Made by a program: the position numbers and the translations under genes | Notes under the pieces: model-generated | What the model was told of the DNA's origin: nothing | What the model saw: the letters and a program-made list of their open reading frames with translations, nothing else | Databases searched by the model: none | Assembly: GCF_000016905.1 (NCBI RefSeq) | Contig: NC_009616.1 | Coordinates: 310,001 to 374,000, forward strand | DNA length: 64,000 nucleotides | Reading direction: 5' to 3' | Source: Thermosipho melanesiensis BI429 | GTDB taxonomy: Bacteria > Thermotogota > Thermotogae > Thermotogales > Fervidobacteriaceae | Part shown: piece by piece, positions 1 through 8,697 of the stretch | Layout: each line of letters opens with the position of its first letter | Numbering within the stretch: position 1 is the stretch's first letter

Positions 1-1
1 A

Positions 2-91
2 CTTTGTGATCAAATGGGACTTAATGTATATTTAAAAGATTGCAAGCATACAACATTTGTTATTGAAAGGGGTGAAAAACATGAAGACTGA
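2..91 (+). CDS. C-terminal end of an unidentified protein (partial)
   Basis: An open frame enters from the left edge and stops with TGA at 89-91, overlapping the fhs start by 11 bases. The visible tail of about 29 residues includes [20 protein letters not shown] and ends in a charged stretch. It carries the fhs ribosome-binding site inside its last codons, so the two genes are probably cotranscribed. The family cannot be named from so short a piece. Confidence 0.5.
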   Translation, partial: LCDQMGLNVYLKDCKHTTFVIERGEKHED

Positions 92-1736
92 CATTGAAAT
101 TGCAAGGGAGGCTAAATTAAAAAGGATATCGGATATTGCAAAAGATATTGGAATAGAAGAAAAATATCTAGAACCATACGGGAAATACATTGCCAAGGTA
201 GATCTAAAATTCCTAAAAACATTAAATAATAAAAAGGATGGAAAATTAATCTTAGTAACTGCTATAACTCCAACTCCTGCAGGCGAAGGAAAAACTACAA
301 CAAGTATTGGTCTTTCAATGGCTTTAAATAGATTGGGGAAAAAGTCGATAGTTACACTTAGAGAGCCTTCCTTAGGACCTGTTTTTGGGATAAAAGGTGG
401 TGCAGCTGGCGGAGGATATTCACAAGTACTTCCAATGGAAAACATAAACTTACACTTTACCGGCGATATACATGCAATCTCATCAGCACATAACCTCATA
501 TCAGCGGTAATTGATTCCCACATAAAATTTGGAAATAACTTAAACATAAACCCTACAAAAGTATTTTGGAAGAGAACAATGGATATGAATGATAGAGCAT
601 TAAGGCAAATAATTGTTGGCTTAGGCGGAAATGCCAATGGACTTCCACGTGAAGATGGTTTTATAATAACAGCTGCATCAGAAATTATGGCAATACTCTG
701 CCTTGCAAAAGATCTTAAAGATTTAAAAGAAAGACTTGGAAATATAGTTGTTGCAGAAAGTTTTGACAAAAAATTAGTTAGAGTCAAAGATTTAAAAATT
801 GAAGGAGCTCTAACAGCCCTTCTAAAAGATGCTATCAATCCAAATATCGTTCAAACCATAGAAAATACCCCTGCATTTATACATGGTGGGCCATTTGCAA
901 ACATTGCACATGGAACAAATAGCATAATCGCAACTAAATTAGCATTAAAATTAACAGATTATGTTGTAACCGAAGCAGGTTTTGCAGCAGATCTTGGAGC
1001 AGAAAAATTCTTAGACTTTGTAACACAAGTAGGAAATTTCGATGTAAATGCTGTTGTATTAGTTGCAACAATAAAAGCGTTAAAATACCACGGTGGAATA
1101 AAAAAAGACGAATTAAACAAAGAAAATGTAGATGCAATGTTGAAAGGAATGGAAAATTTAAAGACACATATTGAAAATTTAAAACTTTACAATGTACCAG
1201 TAGTAGTAGCCTTAAACGTATTTGCATCCGACACTACTAATGAACTAAAAGCCTTCTCCGAGCATTGTAATGCACCTCATGCCCTAGTAAGAGCTTTTGA
1301 AAAAGGAAGTAAAGGCACAATAGAACTTGCAAATACAGTATTAGAAAATATATCAGATTCAAAACATATTCCTATATTAAATCCTGAAATGTCTATCGAA
1401 GAAAAGATAGAAACACTTGCTACAAAAGTATACAGGGCAAGAAAGGTAATTTACACAGATACTGCAAAAAGTAAGTTGAAATTTTTAAAACGTCACGGTT
1501 TTGAGACACTTCCTGTAATAGTAGCAAAAACCCAATCAAGTATATCGGATGATCCAAAAAAACTAAATGCACCAAGAGATTACAATTTTACTATCAGAGA
1601 CTTTGAACTTTCCGCAGGTGCAGGATTTGTTGTTGCTCTGGCAGGTGAAATAATGCGAATGCCTGGACTTTCAAAAATTCCAAATGCGGTGAACATAGAT
1701 GTTGACGAAGATGGAAATATAGTTGGTTTATCTTAA
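81..1736 (+). CDS. fhs: Formate--tetrahydrofolate ligase
   Basis: This enzyme joins formate to tetrahydrofolate using ATP, giving 10-formyl-THF for one-carbon metabolism in the cytoplasm. The 551-residue product has the usual family length (about 555). The ATP-binding loop TPAGEGKTT lies near residues 65-73, and the family signature [11 protein letters not shown] follows at about 105-115. I chose ATG at 81 because GAAAGGGGTG sits just upstream; an in-frame start 24 bases earlier has no ribosome-binding site. It overlaps the end of the preceding gene and is closed by a strong terminator, so it is the last gene of its transcription unit. Confidence 0.97.
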   Translation: MKTDIEIAREAKLKRISDIAKDIGIEEKYLEPYGKYIAKVDLKFLKTLNNKKDGKLILVTAITPTPAGEGKTTTSIGLSMALNRLGKKSIVTLREPSLGPVFGIKGGAAGGGYSQVLPMENINLHFTGDIHAISSAHNLISAVIDSHIKFGNNLNINPTKVFWKRTMDMNDRALRQIIVGLGGNANGLPREDGFIITAASEIMAILCLAKDLKDLKERLGNIVVAESFDKKLVRVKDLKIEGALTALLKDAINPNIVQTIENTPAFIHGGPFANIAHGTNSIIATKLALKLTDYVVTEAGFAADLGAEKFLDFVTQVGNFDVNAVVLVATIKALKYHGGIKKDELNKENVDAMLKGMENLKTHIENLKLYNVPVVVALNVFASDTTNELKAFSEHCNAPHALVRAFEKGSKGTIELANTVLENISDSKHIPILNPEMSIEEKIETLATKVYRARKVIYTDTAKSKLKFLKRHGFETLPVIVAKTQSSISDDPKKLNAPRDYNFTIRDFELSAGAGFVVALAGEIMRMPGLSKIPNAVNIDVDEDGNIVGLS

Positions 1737-1762
1737 GCTGGTCGTTAGACCAGCCTTTTTTT
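1737..1762 (+). terminator. Intrinsic terminator after fhs
   Basis: Seven-base-pair stem GCTGGTC / GACCAGC with loop GTTA, followed by CTTTTTTT. It begins right after the fhs stop codon. Confidence 0.9.
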
Positions 1763-1844
1763 AGTATAAATTAGTAAAAAAAAGAAATTACAAATATTTT
1801 GCCTAAAACATGATTTATGTTAGGATTTTCACAAAATATCGAAG

Positions 1845-1873
1845 TTGAAAAAACAATTATTTTAAGCAATAAT
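1845..1873 (+). promoter_or_regulatory. Candidate promoter of gdhA
   Basis: TTGAAA at 1845-1850 and AATAAT at 1868-1873 are separated by 17 bases. The site is 37 bases before the gdhA start, in the only intergenic gap available. Inferred from sequence match only. Confidence 0.5.
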
Positions 1874-1909
1874 TTAGGTGTACTACAACACAATAGGGAG
1901 GTTTAAAAA

Positions 1910-3193
1910 ATGAAATTAAGCGAATTAGGCAGGTTAGAAGCACCAGGTCCACTCTATAAAATGGCACAACATCAATTTTTAAAAGCAGCAAAACTTATGG
2001 ATTTAGATCCAAACATTGGAAATTTCCTTCTCTGGCCACAAAGATCACTAGTAGTACATTTCCCAGTGGTAATGGATGACGGAAGAGTAGAAATATTTGA
2101 AGGATATAGAGTTCAACACAATACGGCAAGAGGTCCCGCAAAAGGTGGTATAAGGTATCACCCTGAAACAAACCTTGATGAAGTATCCTCACTTGCATTC
2201 TGGATGACATGGAAGTGCGCTGTTGTTAACCTTCCATATGGTGGGGGAAAAGGTGGTGTTAGGGTTGATCCATCAAAACTTTCCGAAAAAGAACTTGAAA
2301 AGCTTAGTAGAAGATTCTTCTCAGAGATTCAAATGTTGGTTGGTCCAACAAAGGATATCCCAGCTCCTGACGTAAACACAAACGCAAAGATAATGGCATG
2401 GTATATGGATACATACAGCATGAACTCTGGTAATACAACATTGGGTGTTGTAACTGGTAAACCACTTGATCTCGGTGGTTCTGAAGGAAGACCAGAAGCA
2501 ACTGGTAGAGGCGTATCCATAACTGCTGCAGAGGCATGTAAAGCAAAAGGAATAGACATTTCGAAAGCAACCGTTGCAATTCAAGGGTTTGGTAATGTCG
2601 GCTCTTTCTCTGCAAAGATACTATCTGAAGAATACGGTGCAAAAATTGTTGCAGTAAGTGACGTAAGTGGGGGACTTTACAACGAAGATGGATTCGATAT
2701 TAATGATTTAATTAGATATAGAAATGAAAATGGTGGTGTAATTAAAGGATATCCAAAAGGAAAGGCAATCTCAAATGAAGAACTCCTTACATTAGATGTT
2801 GATATTTTAGTTCCAGCAGCACTTGAAAATGCAATCACTGGAAATATCGCAAAAGACGTTAAAGCAAAGATCATAGTAGAAGGTGCTAACGGTCCAACAA
2901 CTGAAGAAGCTGAAGAAATCTTAATTGAAAAAGACGTTCTTATAGTTCCAGATATTCTTGCAAACGCTGGTGGTGTTACAGTATCATACTTTGAATGGGT
3001 ACAAGACCTTCAAAGCTTCTTCTGGGATATTGAAGATATAAGAAAGAAACTCCACAAGATAATGACAAAATCATTTGGAGAAGTATACGCAACAAAGCAA
3101 AAATACAACACAGATATGAGAACAGCTGCATATATCGTTGCAATCGGTAGAGTAGCAGAAGCTGTTAAAAAAAGAGGTTACTTCCCAATGTAA
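1910..3193 (+). CDS. gdhA: Glutamate dehydrogenase
   Basis: Catalyses reversible oxidative deamination of glutamate to 2-oxoglutarate and ammonia with NAD(P); hexameric, cytoplasmic. At 427 residues it matches the short bacterial/archaeal type. The substrate-binding segment AKGGIRYHP and the catalytic-lysine motif PYGGGKGGV are present in the first third, and the Rossmann fingerprint IQGFGNVGS in the second half. ATG at 1910 follows AGGGAGG at the right distance. It stands alone between two terminators. Cofactor preference cannot be read reliably from the sequence. Confidence 0.97.
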   Translation: MKLSELGRLEAPGPLYKMAQHQFLKAAKLMDLDPNIGNFLLWPQRSLVVHFPVVMDDGRVEIFEGYRVQHNTARGPAKGGIRYHPETNLDEVSSLAFWMTWKCAVVNLPYGGGKGGVRVDPSKLSEKELEKLSRRFFSEIQMLVGPTKDIPAPDVNTNAKIMAWYMDTYSMNSGNTTLGVVTGKPLDLGGSEGRPEATGRGVSITAAEACKAKGIDISKATVAIQGFGNVGSFSAKILSEEYGAKIVAVSDVSGGLYNEDGFDINDLIRYRNENGGVIKGYPKGKAISNEELLTLDVDILVPAALENAITGNIAKDVKAKIIVEGANGPTTEEAEEILIEKDVLIVPDILANAGGVTVSYFEWVQDLQSFFWDIEDIRKKLHKIMTKSFGEVYATKQKYNTDMRTAAYIVAIGRVAEAVKKRGYFPM

Positions 3194-3195
3194 GA

Positions 3196-3224
3196 AAATG
3201 GCTCCCAAATGGGAGCCATTTTTA
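3196..3224 (+). terminator. Intrinsic terminator after gdhA
   Basis: ATGGCTCCC at 3198-3206, loop AAAT, GGGAGCCAT at 3211-3219, then a T-rich run. A-rich DNA in front also makes it usable from the other strand. Confidence 0.9.
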
Positions 3225-3374
3225 TTTAACAATTAATTTTAATTCCCAATCTCAAACTCTGTTTAAAAGTGCTTAATAATAACAAAAGCAATTCTTTTTA
3301 AAATTCGATAGATACATATATAACTCCAATATGTAGTAGTTTTTTGCTTTATCATTTTTATAATACAAAATTTT

Positions 3375-4154
3375 TCACAAAAATAAACCTGTGCTATATT
3401 TTATATGAGTTAAATTTTCATCTTTTTTAGGTTTTCTAAAAACAAACAAATGTTCATGCATTATTAGATAAAAATTATATTTTTTAACTTGTTTCTCCCA
3501 AAAAGGTGTTGATTGACAATTGTGCTGTATCTTAATAATATCTTCTTTTAAAACAAATCTATTTTTTAAAAATATCTTCATAACATAAAAAGAAAGAGGA
3601 ATATAATGTCCTTTTCTTCTAGTATCACCAATTAAAATTGCACAATATTTATTTTCTTTCAAAACTCTATAAAGTTCCTTAACAATTTTTTCAAATTCTA
3701 AAATGAATTTATTTACGTCGGAAATATTAGATAAATCTTGTTTAATTTTTCCGCTTGAATATTTTATAATATTCAAATATGGCGGATGAGTAATAATTAA
3801 ATCAATAGTTTCGTTTTTTATTTCATAAAGATTTCGTGCATCGCCTATTTTTACTGCAGGTTCGTATTTATAATTCCCTTCAAAATTTAAATTTCGTTTT
3901 GTAAGTTCAATTGATTCAGGATTAATATCATACCCAATAGATTTTCTATTAAGAATTTTAGCTTCAATTAACGTTGTACCACTTCCAACCATTGGATCTA
4001 AGATTGTTTCACTTTCATTAGAATATCTAAGAATAACATTTCGAGGAATTTGAGGAGCAAAATTGCCTCTATATCTTGAATTATGAGTTTTCCATTTTCC
4101 CCTTTTAGGAAAAGACCAAACTGTTGTAATTTCTAATTTATCAAAATTATCCAT
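3375..4154 (-). CDS. DNA methyltransferase of the GATC restriction-modification operon
   Basis: An S-adenosylmethionine-dependent DNA methyltransferase of 259 residues. The SAM-binding motif I is DPMVGSGTT near residue 56; the catalytic motif IV THPPY comes about 65 residues later. This order (SAM site first) and the short gap differ from the beta-class DpnA-type second enzyme of classical DpnII systems, in which DPPY precedes the SAM motif. A threonine before PPY leaves N4-cytosine or N6-adenine methylation open. The gene begins 2 bases after the restriction-enzyme stop codon with GAGGAG upstream, so it is translated from the same mRNA. Its target sequence is unknown. Confidence 0.8.
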   Translation of the reverse strand: MDNFDKLEITTVWSFPKRGKWKTHNSRYRGNFAPQIPRNVILRYSNESETILDPMVGSGTTLIEAKILNRKSIGYDINPESIELTKRNLNFEGNYKYEPAVKIGDARNLYEIKNETIDLIITHPPYLNIIKYSSGKIKQDLSNISDVNKFILEFEKIVKELYRVLKENKYCAILIGDTRRKGHYIPLSFYVMKIFLKNRFVLKEDIIKIQHNCQSTPFWEKQVKKYNFYLIMHEHLFVFRKPKKDENLTHIKYSTGLFL

Positions 4155-4156
4155 TT

Positions 4157-4975
4157 TTAAATCTCCTCTTTCAAAATTTCAATAAATCTTTTAATAGTTT
4201 TTAAATTATAAATATGTTTAATATGCTGAAAAGCTTCTTTTATCTTATTTTTAGCTGATAACCAGCTTTTCCCATCAGTAATCCATACAAATTCATAGTT
4301 TTTATATTCATTTATTTTTTTTGCAATCTCAATATATGCTCTAGTTGTTTCATTAATTTTTGAACCTCCTACATTATAGTAATTTGTTTCAATTAGATAG
4401 CATTTTTCTGTTGTTTGGACAACATAATCAAAACATTTTAAATCATATCCAAGATTCATAATCTCTGGAAAAAGATCTGATTTAATTTCTTTTGAGAATT
4501 TTATACCATTTTTTTCAAATATATTTTCTACAATTTTCGCCATTATTTTTCCCGAGCGATTTTTACGTGCATTTGTATCAAGACCAACTTCTATACCAAA
4601 AACATAATCTACAACATTTTTTATATCTTCCCTTATAAAAACCTCTTCTAAACCTGTTTCTTTCAAATATTTATAAATACTTTCTGGATTTTCAAAATAG
4701 TTTTTTAAAAAAACAATATTTCCTTCATCGTTCACAACTTTTTTGTTTTTGTCCCTGACAGCAATTAATATGTTAAGAACATCGAACACAGAAGGATTCT
4801 CATTAAAAAGTTCATATACAGCCTTTCTCAAATCCCTTTTTCCAATTAAATAATTTAATTGATGTAATTTAATTTCTATTTTTGAAATTTTATCTGTAAT
4901 TTTTTTAAAATCTGTAAAGTAACTTAATGTTGCATTTGTATCTGACAATGAATTAATAAATTCCTTATAATCCAT
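4157..4975 (-). CDS. Type II restriction endonuclease, DpnII/MboI family (GATC)
   Basis: Predicted endonuclease cutting unmethylated GATC. It resembles R.DpnII as I remember that sequence over its whole length (272 residues from this start), most clearly in the block VDYVFGIEVGLDTNARKNRS, in LIETNYYNVGGSKINET, which carries a PD-(D/E)xK-like Glu, and in FVWITDGKSW. I chose ATG at 4975 because GGGGG stands 6 bases before it; a start at 5002 would overlap the upstream methylase and lacks a clear site. It lies between two methyltransferase genes in one operon, which fits a complete restriction-modification unit. Confidence 0.88.
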   Translation of the reverse strand: MDYKEFINSLSDTNATLSYFTDFKKITDKISKIEIKLHQLNYLIGKRDLRKAVYELFNENPSVFDVLNILIAVRDKNKKVVNDEGNIVFLKNYFENPESIYKYLKETGLEEVFIREDIKNVVDYVFGIEVGLDTNARKNRSGKIMAKIVENIFEKNGIKFSKEIKSDLFPEIMNLGYDLKCFDYVVQTTEKCYLIETNYYNVGGSKINETTRAYIEIAKKINEYKNYEFVWITDGKSWLSAKNKIKEAFQHIKHIYNLKTIKRFIEILKEEI

Positions 4976-4994
4976 AATATACCCCCAAATTTCT

Positions 4995-5927
4995 CTACTC
5001 ATAATAGTTTCTTATTAAAAGTTCATAAATATATCCTCGTTTACTTCCTTTAGAATTTATCATTCTTTTCGCAAGAATACGTTCAATTATGTAATTCTTA
5101 TAAAGTTCATCAAAAAAATTATCATTAGGGTCTGTGTTTTTAGGATCGGAATTGCTTAAAAGAATTTTAGCTCCTTTATTTGTTATAAAGTCAAAAAAAT
5201 TTTTCAGCCTAATTTGTTCATTGTCATCAAATGTATTATTGAAGTATGATGTAAAATTTGAAGTATTGCTTAGGGGTCTGTATGGAGGATCAATATAAAC
5301 AAAAGTATTTTCATCGATAAAATTTTTGCTTATTTCAAAATCATCACAAAGAATTTCCACATTTTTTAATGCAAGAGATACATTAATTAAATTTTCTTCA
5401 TCTAAAATTTTTGGGTTTTTATATCTTCCAAAAGGAACATTAAATTCTCCTTTAGAGTTTACCCTATACAAGCCATTATAACATGTTCTATTTAAAAATA
5501 TTAAAAGCGCGGCTTTCTTAATTTTATTGTTTTTCAACTTATTAAACTCTTTTCTCTTACTATAGTAAATTTTTTTTCGTTCTTCTCCATTGCTATTTAA
5601 GAATTTTCTTTCTAAAATTTTTAAATATTCAATTAAATCGCAAACATTATTTTTTATTACTTTGTAAAGATTAATTAAATTTTCATTAATATCTATAATA
5701 TACGCTTTTTCTATATTGTAATTACTCAATAAATGAAATAGTACTGCACCACTACCAACAAAGGGTTCAATATATCTCATTTTTTTTCCATTCTTGAGTT
5801 CTCTTGGTAATCTTTTATCAATCTCGGAAAGAATTTGAGTTTTACCACCAGCCCATTTTAAAAAAGGTTTAGCTTTTTTACTATTAGTAGAACTAAATTT
5901 GTATTCTTGAAACAACATTAATTGCAT
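4995..5927 (-). CDS. dam: DNA adenine methylase, Dam / M.DpnII type
   Basis: N6-adenine methyltransferase expected to protect GATC sites from the neighbouring DpnII-like nuclease. Of 310 residues, it opens with FLKWAGGKTQ (the Dam-family N-terminal motif), has the SAM motif EPFVGSGAV, and the catalytic motif DPPYRP in the alpha-class order. ATG at 5927 is preceded by GAGGAG at 7-8 bases; a GTG at 5936 overlaps that site and is rejected. It is the first gene of the operon, so protection would be made before the nuclease. An extended -10 promoter lies about 70 bases upstream. Confidence 0.93.
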   Translation of the reverse strand: MQLMLFQEYKFSSTNSKKAKPFLKWAGGKTQILSEIDKRLPRELKNGKKMRYIEPFVGSGAVLFHLLSNYNIEKAYIIDINENLINLYKVIKNNVCDLIEYLKILERKFLNSNGEERKKIYYSKRKEFNKLKNNKIKKAALLIFLNRTCYNGLYRVNSKGEFNVPFGRYKNPKILDEENLINVSLALKNVEILCDDFEISKNFIDENTFVYIDPPYRPLSNTSNFTSYFNNTFDDNEQIRLKNFFDFITNKGAKILLSNSDPKNTDPNDNFFDELYKNYIIERILAKRMINSKGSKRGYIYELLIRNYYE

Positions 5928-5996
5928 CTCTGTCACTCCTCAAAATAATCTTTTAAGACATTTCCGAAAGTTAAATCATCATTTAATTTCAAATAC

Positions 5997-6005
5997 ATTA
6001 TACCA
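5997..6005 (-). promoter_or_regulatory. Extended -10 promoter of the restriction-modification operon
   Basis: Read on the minus strand this is TGG followed by TATAAT, an extended -10 element. No good -35 is seen at 17 bases. Confidence 0.5.
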
Positions 6006-6092
6006 TAATTAATAATTTAAAATGTGCAATACTCCACTGAAAAATGATAAAAATGAAATTTTAGTATAACTATAAAAAAATTAAATAGAATC

Positions 6093-6248
6093 ATGAAACT
6101 TTTTTATAAATTAGACGTTCTTCAAATACCTTCCGCCAACTTTGGTATTTTAATAACACAATGTGTATGGATACTAACTATTATAAAATTTCTAGTACTC
6201 CTTTTAGCAATAACTATTTTCTTCAATTTTACATATTTCATTTTTTAA
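6093..6248 (+). CDS. Possible small membrane peptide (low support)
   Basis: A 51-codon open frame in the otherwise empty 5.94-6.35 kb gap. Its second half is strongly hydrophobic and would form one membrane segment. It has no ribosome-binding site and no recognisable family, so it may be chance in AT-rich DNA. Nothing else is seen in this gap apart from the promoter and terminator at its ends. Confidence 0.15.
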   Translation: MKLFYKLDVLQIPSANFGILITQCVWILTIIKFLVLLLAITIFFNFTYFIF

Positions 6249-6349
6249 ATTTCTCTTCTTCTAAATAACACAAAAACATTCTAGACAAAAAACAAAAAAA
6301 TAATTATGTTATTCAAGAATAATACCAAAATACAATAAAAAATAAACAA

Positions 6350-6385
6350 ACATGGCTTCGGTAGATTACCAAAGCCATGTTTTTT
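6350..6385. terminator. Bidirectional terminator downstream of acpP
   Basis: Inverted repeat ACATGGCTT / AAGCCATGT around a loop of about 13 bases that adds GGTA / TACC-type pairing. It is flanked by T-rich runs on both strands. It stops acpP (minus). Its sequence resembles the hairpin at the end of the IS at 20.98 kb. Confidence 0.75.
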
Positions 6386-6428
6386 GAAAAATTAACACCT
6401 TTTAAAAACTTACCCTATTTTCCTTTTT

Positions 6429-6659
6429 TTATACTCTCTCACTAATTAAATCAATAACATCTTTTACCGTCGTAATCTTGGATAAATCTGAATCCTCTAC
6501 CTTTATCCCAAATTCATCCTCAAAAGCCATCACTAAATCAACCATATCCAAAGAGTCTGCTCCCAAATCGTCTGTTAAACTTTTTTCTTCGGAAACTTCA
6601 TTAACATCAACACCAAGTTGCTCGGCTATAATTTCCCTAATTTTTTGTACTTTTTCCAT
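6429..6659 (-). CDS. acpP: Acyl carrier protein
   Basis: Carries growing fatty-acyl chains on a phosphopantetheine arm during fatty-acid synthesis. The 76-residue acidic protein has the attachment motif GADSLD with Ser36, followed by the conserved helix [17 protein letters not shown] at 6659 has AGGAGG at the proper distance; a GTG nine bases earlier overlaps that site. It is alone rather than in a fab cluster, with its own strong promoter and terminators on both sides. Confidence 0.97.
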   Translation of the reverse strand: MEKVQKIREIIAEQLGVDVNEVSEEKSLTDDLGADSLDMVDLVMAFEDEFGIKVEDSDLSKITTVKDVIDLISERV

Positions 6660-6682
6660 AAAACTCACCTCCTACAAGGAAA

Positions 6683-6711
6683 ATATTACCATAATCAAAA
6701 GTTAGTGTCAA
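6683..6711 (-). promoter_or_regulatory. Strong promoter of acpP
   Basis: On the minus strand TTGACA (6711-6706), 17 bases, then TAATAT (6688-6683) preceded by TGG. It is a near-consensus sigma-70 promoter with an extended -10, about 24 bases before the start codon. Confidence 0.8.
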
Positions 6712-6720
6712 GTAAAAATG

Positions 6721-6734
6721 TTAAACGTGTTTAA
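6721..6734. promoter_or_regulatory. Palindrome upstream of the acpP promoter
   Basis: TTAAAC GT GTTTAA is a perfect palindrome beginning 9 bases upstream of the acpP -35. The position would suit a regulator or UP-like element. No regulator is identified. Confidence 0.35.
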
Positions 6735-6750
6735 TTGTTACAACAAAATA

Positions 6751-6774
6751 AAAACCAGCTTTATTGCTGGTTTT
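6751..6774. terminator. Terminator of the purA-HIT-TPR operon
   Basis: AAAACCAGC / GCTGGTTTT with loop TTTATT, just beyond the TPR gene stop. On the minus strand it is followed by TTTTTATTTT. Confidence 0.85.
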
Positions 6775-6779
6775 ATCAA

Positions 6780-8321
6780 TCAAAGAGAAAGTATCACTTT
6801 TGCAATTTTTCCAACTAGTGTTTCTTCATTTATTTCATGTTTTGTCGGTTCATAACTCAACAATTCTATTAATTTCAAAGTTAACTCGGCAAGTTTTTTT
6901 GGCTCTGAATATTCTTCCCAAAAATCATCCAGTGACTTTTTTTCCTCTTCTAGTAATTTAAATGCTTTTCTAAATAGCATAACATTAACTTTGGAAAGTT
7001 CTTGTAAAACTCTTTCAATAATTTCTTGAAATAGCATTTTTTCAAACAATCTACCAAAGTAAATTATTTGAAACACCTTGTAGAAAGAAATAGCCTCATC
7101 ATTGTTGAAAAGTAATAAAGAAGTCCTAGCTAAGTTCTTTTCTATCAATATAGGATTGGCACCAGCAATATACGCATTAGATATAATCAACCCAATTTTT
7201 TCTTTAAACGTCAAATAAATGTAATTTTCCAATTCTTCTAAAATCACTTCCCCTATTTCATCAGTAATTTCAAATGAATAATTTAATTCTCCAAAAGGAA
7301 AACTCATATTTTCAAGTCTATTTTCTATTTCTTCTTTCTCTCCACTTAATGTTCTAAGAAAATTAACATATTCTGGATCAAATTTTTCTAATTCTCTTAA
7401 AAGAGATTCATCATAACCTTTCACAAACAATAGTACTTTTAAATAATTTTCCTTATACTCTTCACCAGCTAATTCTAAATTTTCTAAAGCTTCTTCGTAC
7501 ATACCAAATAATTTCTGCTCAAGTCCAAGTTCGTTGTACACTTCAGTAGATGGAAAATTTTTTGACAACTCTTTTAATACTTGAAGAGCTTGGAAATGTT
7601 TCCCAAGTCTTGAAAGAGTATACGCTAGGTTATACGCTATTTCCGGTTTGTATTCAACAGATAAACCTTCTCTGAAAATCTTTTCCGCTTTTTCAAACTT
7701 TTGAATGGAATTGTACAAGACACCCAATCTAAGATAAATTTGAGATAGCTTTTCAACCTTTAATGCTGTTTTATATGCAATTTCTGCATCTTTAAACTGG
7801 CCATTTTCAAAATAAGCATCCCCCATCTTAAGTAATGGTAAAGAAAACTCTTTGTTAATCTCAAATGCCTTTAAATACATTTGAATTGCATCGTCATATT
7901 CCTTTTTTAAATACAACAAATTCCCCAACTCATAGTATCCCAAATAAAAATTTGGATTCATGGCAAGCGAACGCTTTAGCTCAACCTCTGCATTTTCATA
8001 ATCTCCTAATTTTGAAAATAATAAACCATAATAAAAATGGTATCTATAATCATACAAAACATTTTTTGCTTTTTCTAAAATTTCTCTTGCATCTTCATAA
8101 TTTTGAGCATTTAAATGCTCCTTGAATTTTTCATAATAAAAATAAACAAGATAAGATGCCCAATATTCGCTTTTCTCAACAGAATATTGGGCTTCAAGAC
8201 CTCTTAATATAACATCTAAAGGAATTTTGTTAATTTCCGTCACAAGTGGCATATCCTCAACTAGAATCGGTAATTTCACAGGTAAATTCTGACTTTTTGC
8301 CATTTCAGGTTTTATCGGCAA
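6780..8321 (-). CDS. TPR-repeat protein, function unknown
   Basis: About 513 residues made largely of tetratricopeptide repeats: successive 34-residue helix pairs with the Gly/Tyr/Ala pattern run from about residue 75 to 290. The C-terminal 200 residues are alpha-helical and unassigned. There is no signal peptide. TPR arrays act as protein-binding scaffolds, but no partner is evident. The start is uncertain: TTG at 8321 has no ribosome-binding site, whereas the frame extends upstream to ATT at 8339 with GAGGAG about 8 bases before it, which would add MKAIVY. It follows the HIT gene directly and ends the purA operon. Confidence 0.8.
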   Translation of the reverse strand: MPIKPEMAKSQNLPVKLPILVEDMPLVTEINKIPLDVILRGLEAQYSVEKSEYWASYLVYFYYEKFKEHLNAQNYEDAREILEKAKNVLYDYRYHFYYGLLFSKLGDYENAEVELKRSLAMNPNFYLGYYELGNLLYLKKEYDDAIQMYLKAFEINKEFSLPLLKMGDAYFENGQFKDAEIAYKTALKVEKLSQIYLRLGVLYNSIQKFEKAEKIFREGLSVEYKPEIAYNLAYTLSRLGKHFQALQVLKELSKNFPSTEVYNELGLEQKLFGMYEEALENLELAGEEYKENYLKVLLFVKGYDESLLRELEKFDPEYVNFLRTLSGEKEEIENRLENMSFPFGELNYSFEITDEIGEVILEELENYIYLTFKEKIGLIISNAYIAGANPILIEKNLARTSLLLFNNDEAISFYKVFQIIYFGRLFEKMLFQEIIERVLQELSKVNVMLFRKAFKLLEEEKKSLDDFWEEYSEPKKLAELTLKLIELLSYEPTKHEINEETLVGKIAKVILSL

Positions 8322-8351
8322 ATAAACTATTGCTTTAATCTTCTCATCTCC

Positions 8352-8684
8352 TCATCCTATACCTTTAAGTTTTCTACCAGAAATAATGTGGAAATGGATA
8401 TGGGGAATTTCCTGTCCGGCTTCCTTTCCGTTATTTTGAACGATCCTATATTCCTCAAACCCCATTTTATCACTTAATTCCTTTATTATGTGGAAAATCT
8501 TCCAAAAACGTCTTTGATCGTCTTCAGTTAATTCTTGGATTTTTTCCACATGTTTTTTATAAATTATCAACAAATGAATTGGAGCAATAGGTTTAATATC
8601 TTTTATAACTATAAAATCATCATCTTCATATATCTTCTCTGATGACAATTCATTGTTTATTATCTTACAAAATACACACTCCAT
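8352..8684 (-). CDS. HIT-family nucleotide-binding hydrolase (HINT type)
   Basis: Histidine-triad protein of 110 residues, the usual HINT length; such proteins hydrolyse nucleoside phosphoramidates and related AMP conjugates. The N-terminus CVFCKI and the active-site triad HIHFH near residue 96 are clear. ATG at 8684 is preceded by AAGGAGGG; the longer open frame upstream lies within the end of purA and is not used. Placed between purA and the TPR gene, consistent with a purine-related housekeeping role. Confidence 0.93.
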   Translation of the reverse strand: MECVFCKIINNELSSEKIYEDDDFIVIKDIKPIAPIHLLIIYKKHVEKIQELTEDDQRRFWKIFHIIKELSDKMGFEEYRIVQNNGKEAGQEIPHIHFHIISGRKLKGIG

Positions 8685-8697
8685 ATCTTTTCCCTCC

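Noticed and set aside
1763-1909. A riboswitch or leader RNA before gdhA
   Set aside because: I found no conserved fold or terminator/antiterminator pair; only a plausible promoter.
934-2874. Minus-strand frames inside fhs and gdhA
   Set aside because: They overlap well-supported genes in another frame, have no ribosome-binding sites and show low-complexity sequence.
6093-6248. A toxin-like small membrane peptide beside the restriction system
   Set aside because: Hydrophobic frames arise easily in such AT-rich DNA and there is no ribosome-binding site or antisense RNA signal; kept only as a low-confidence feature.
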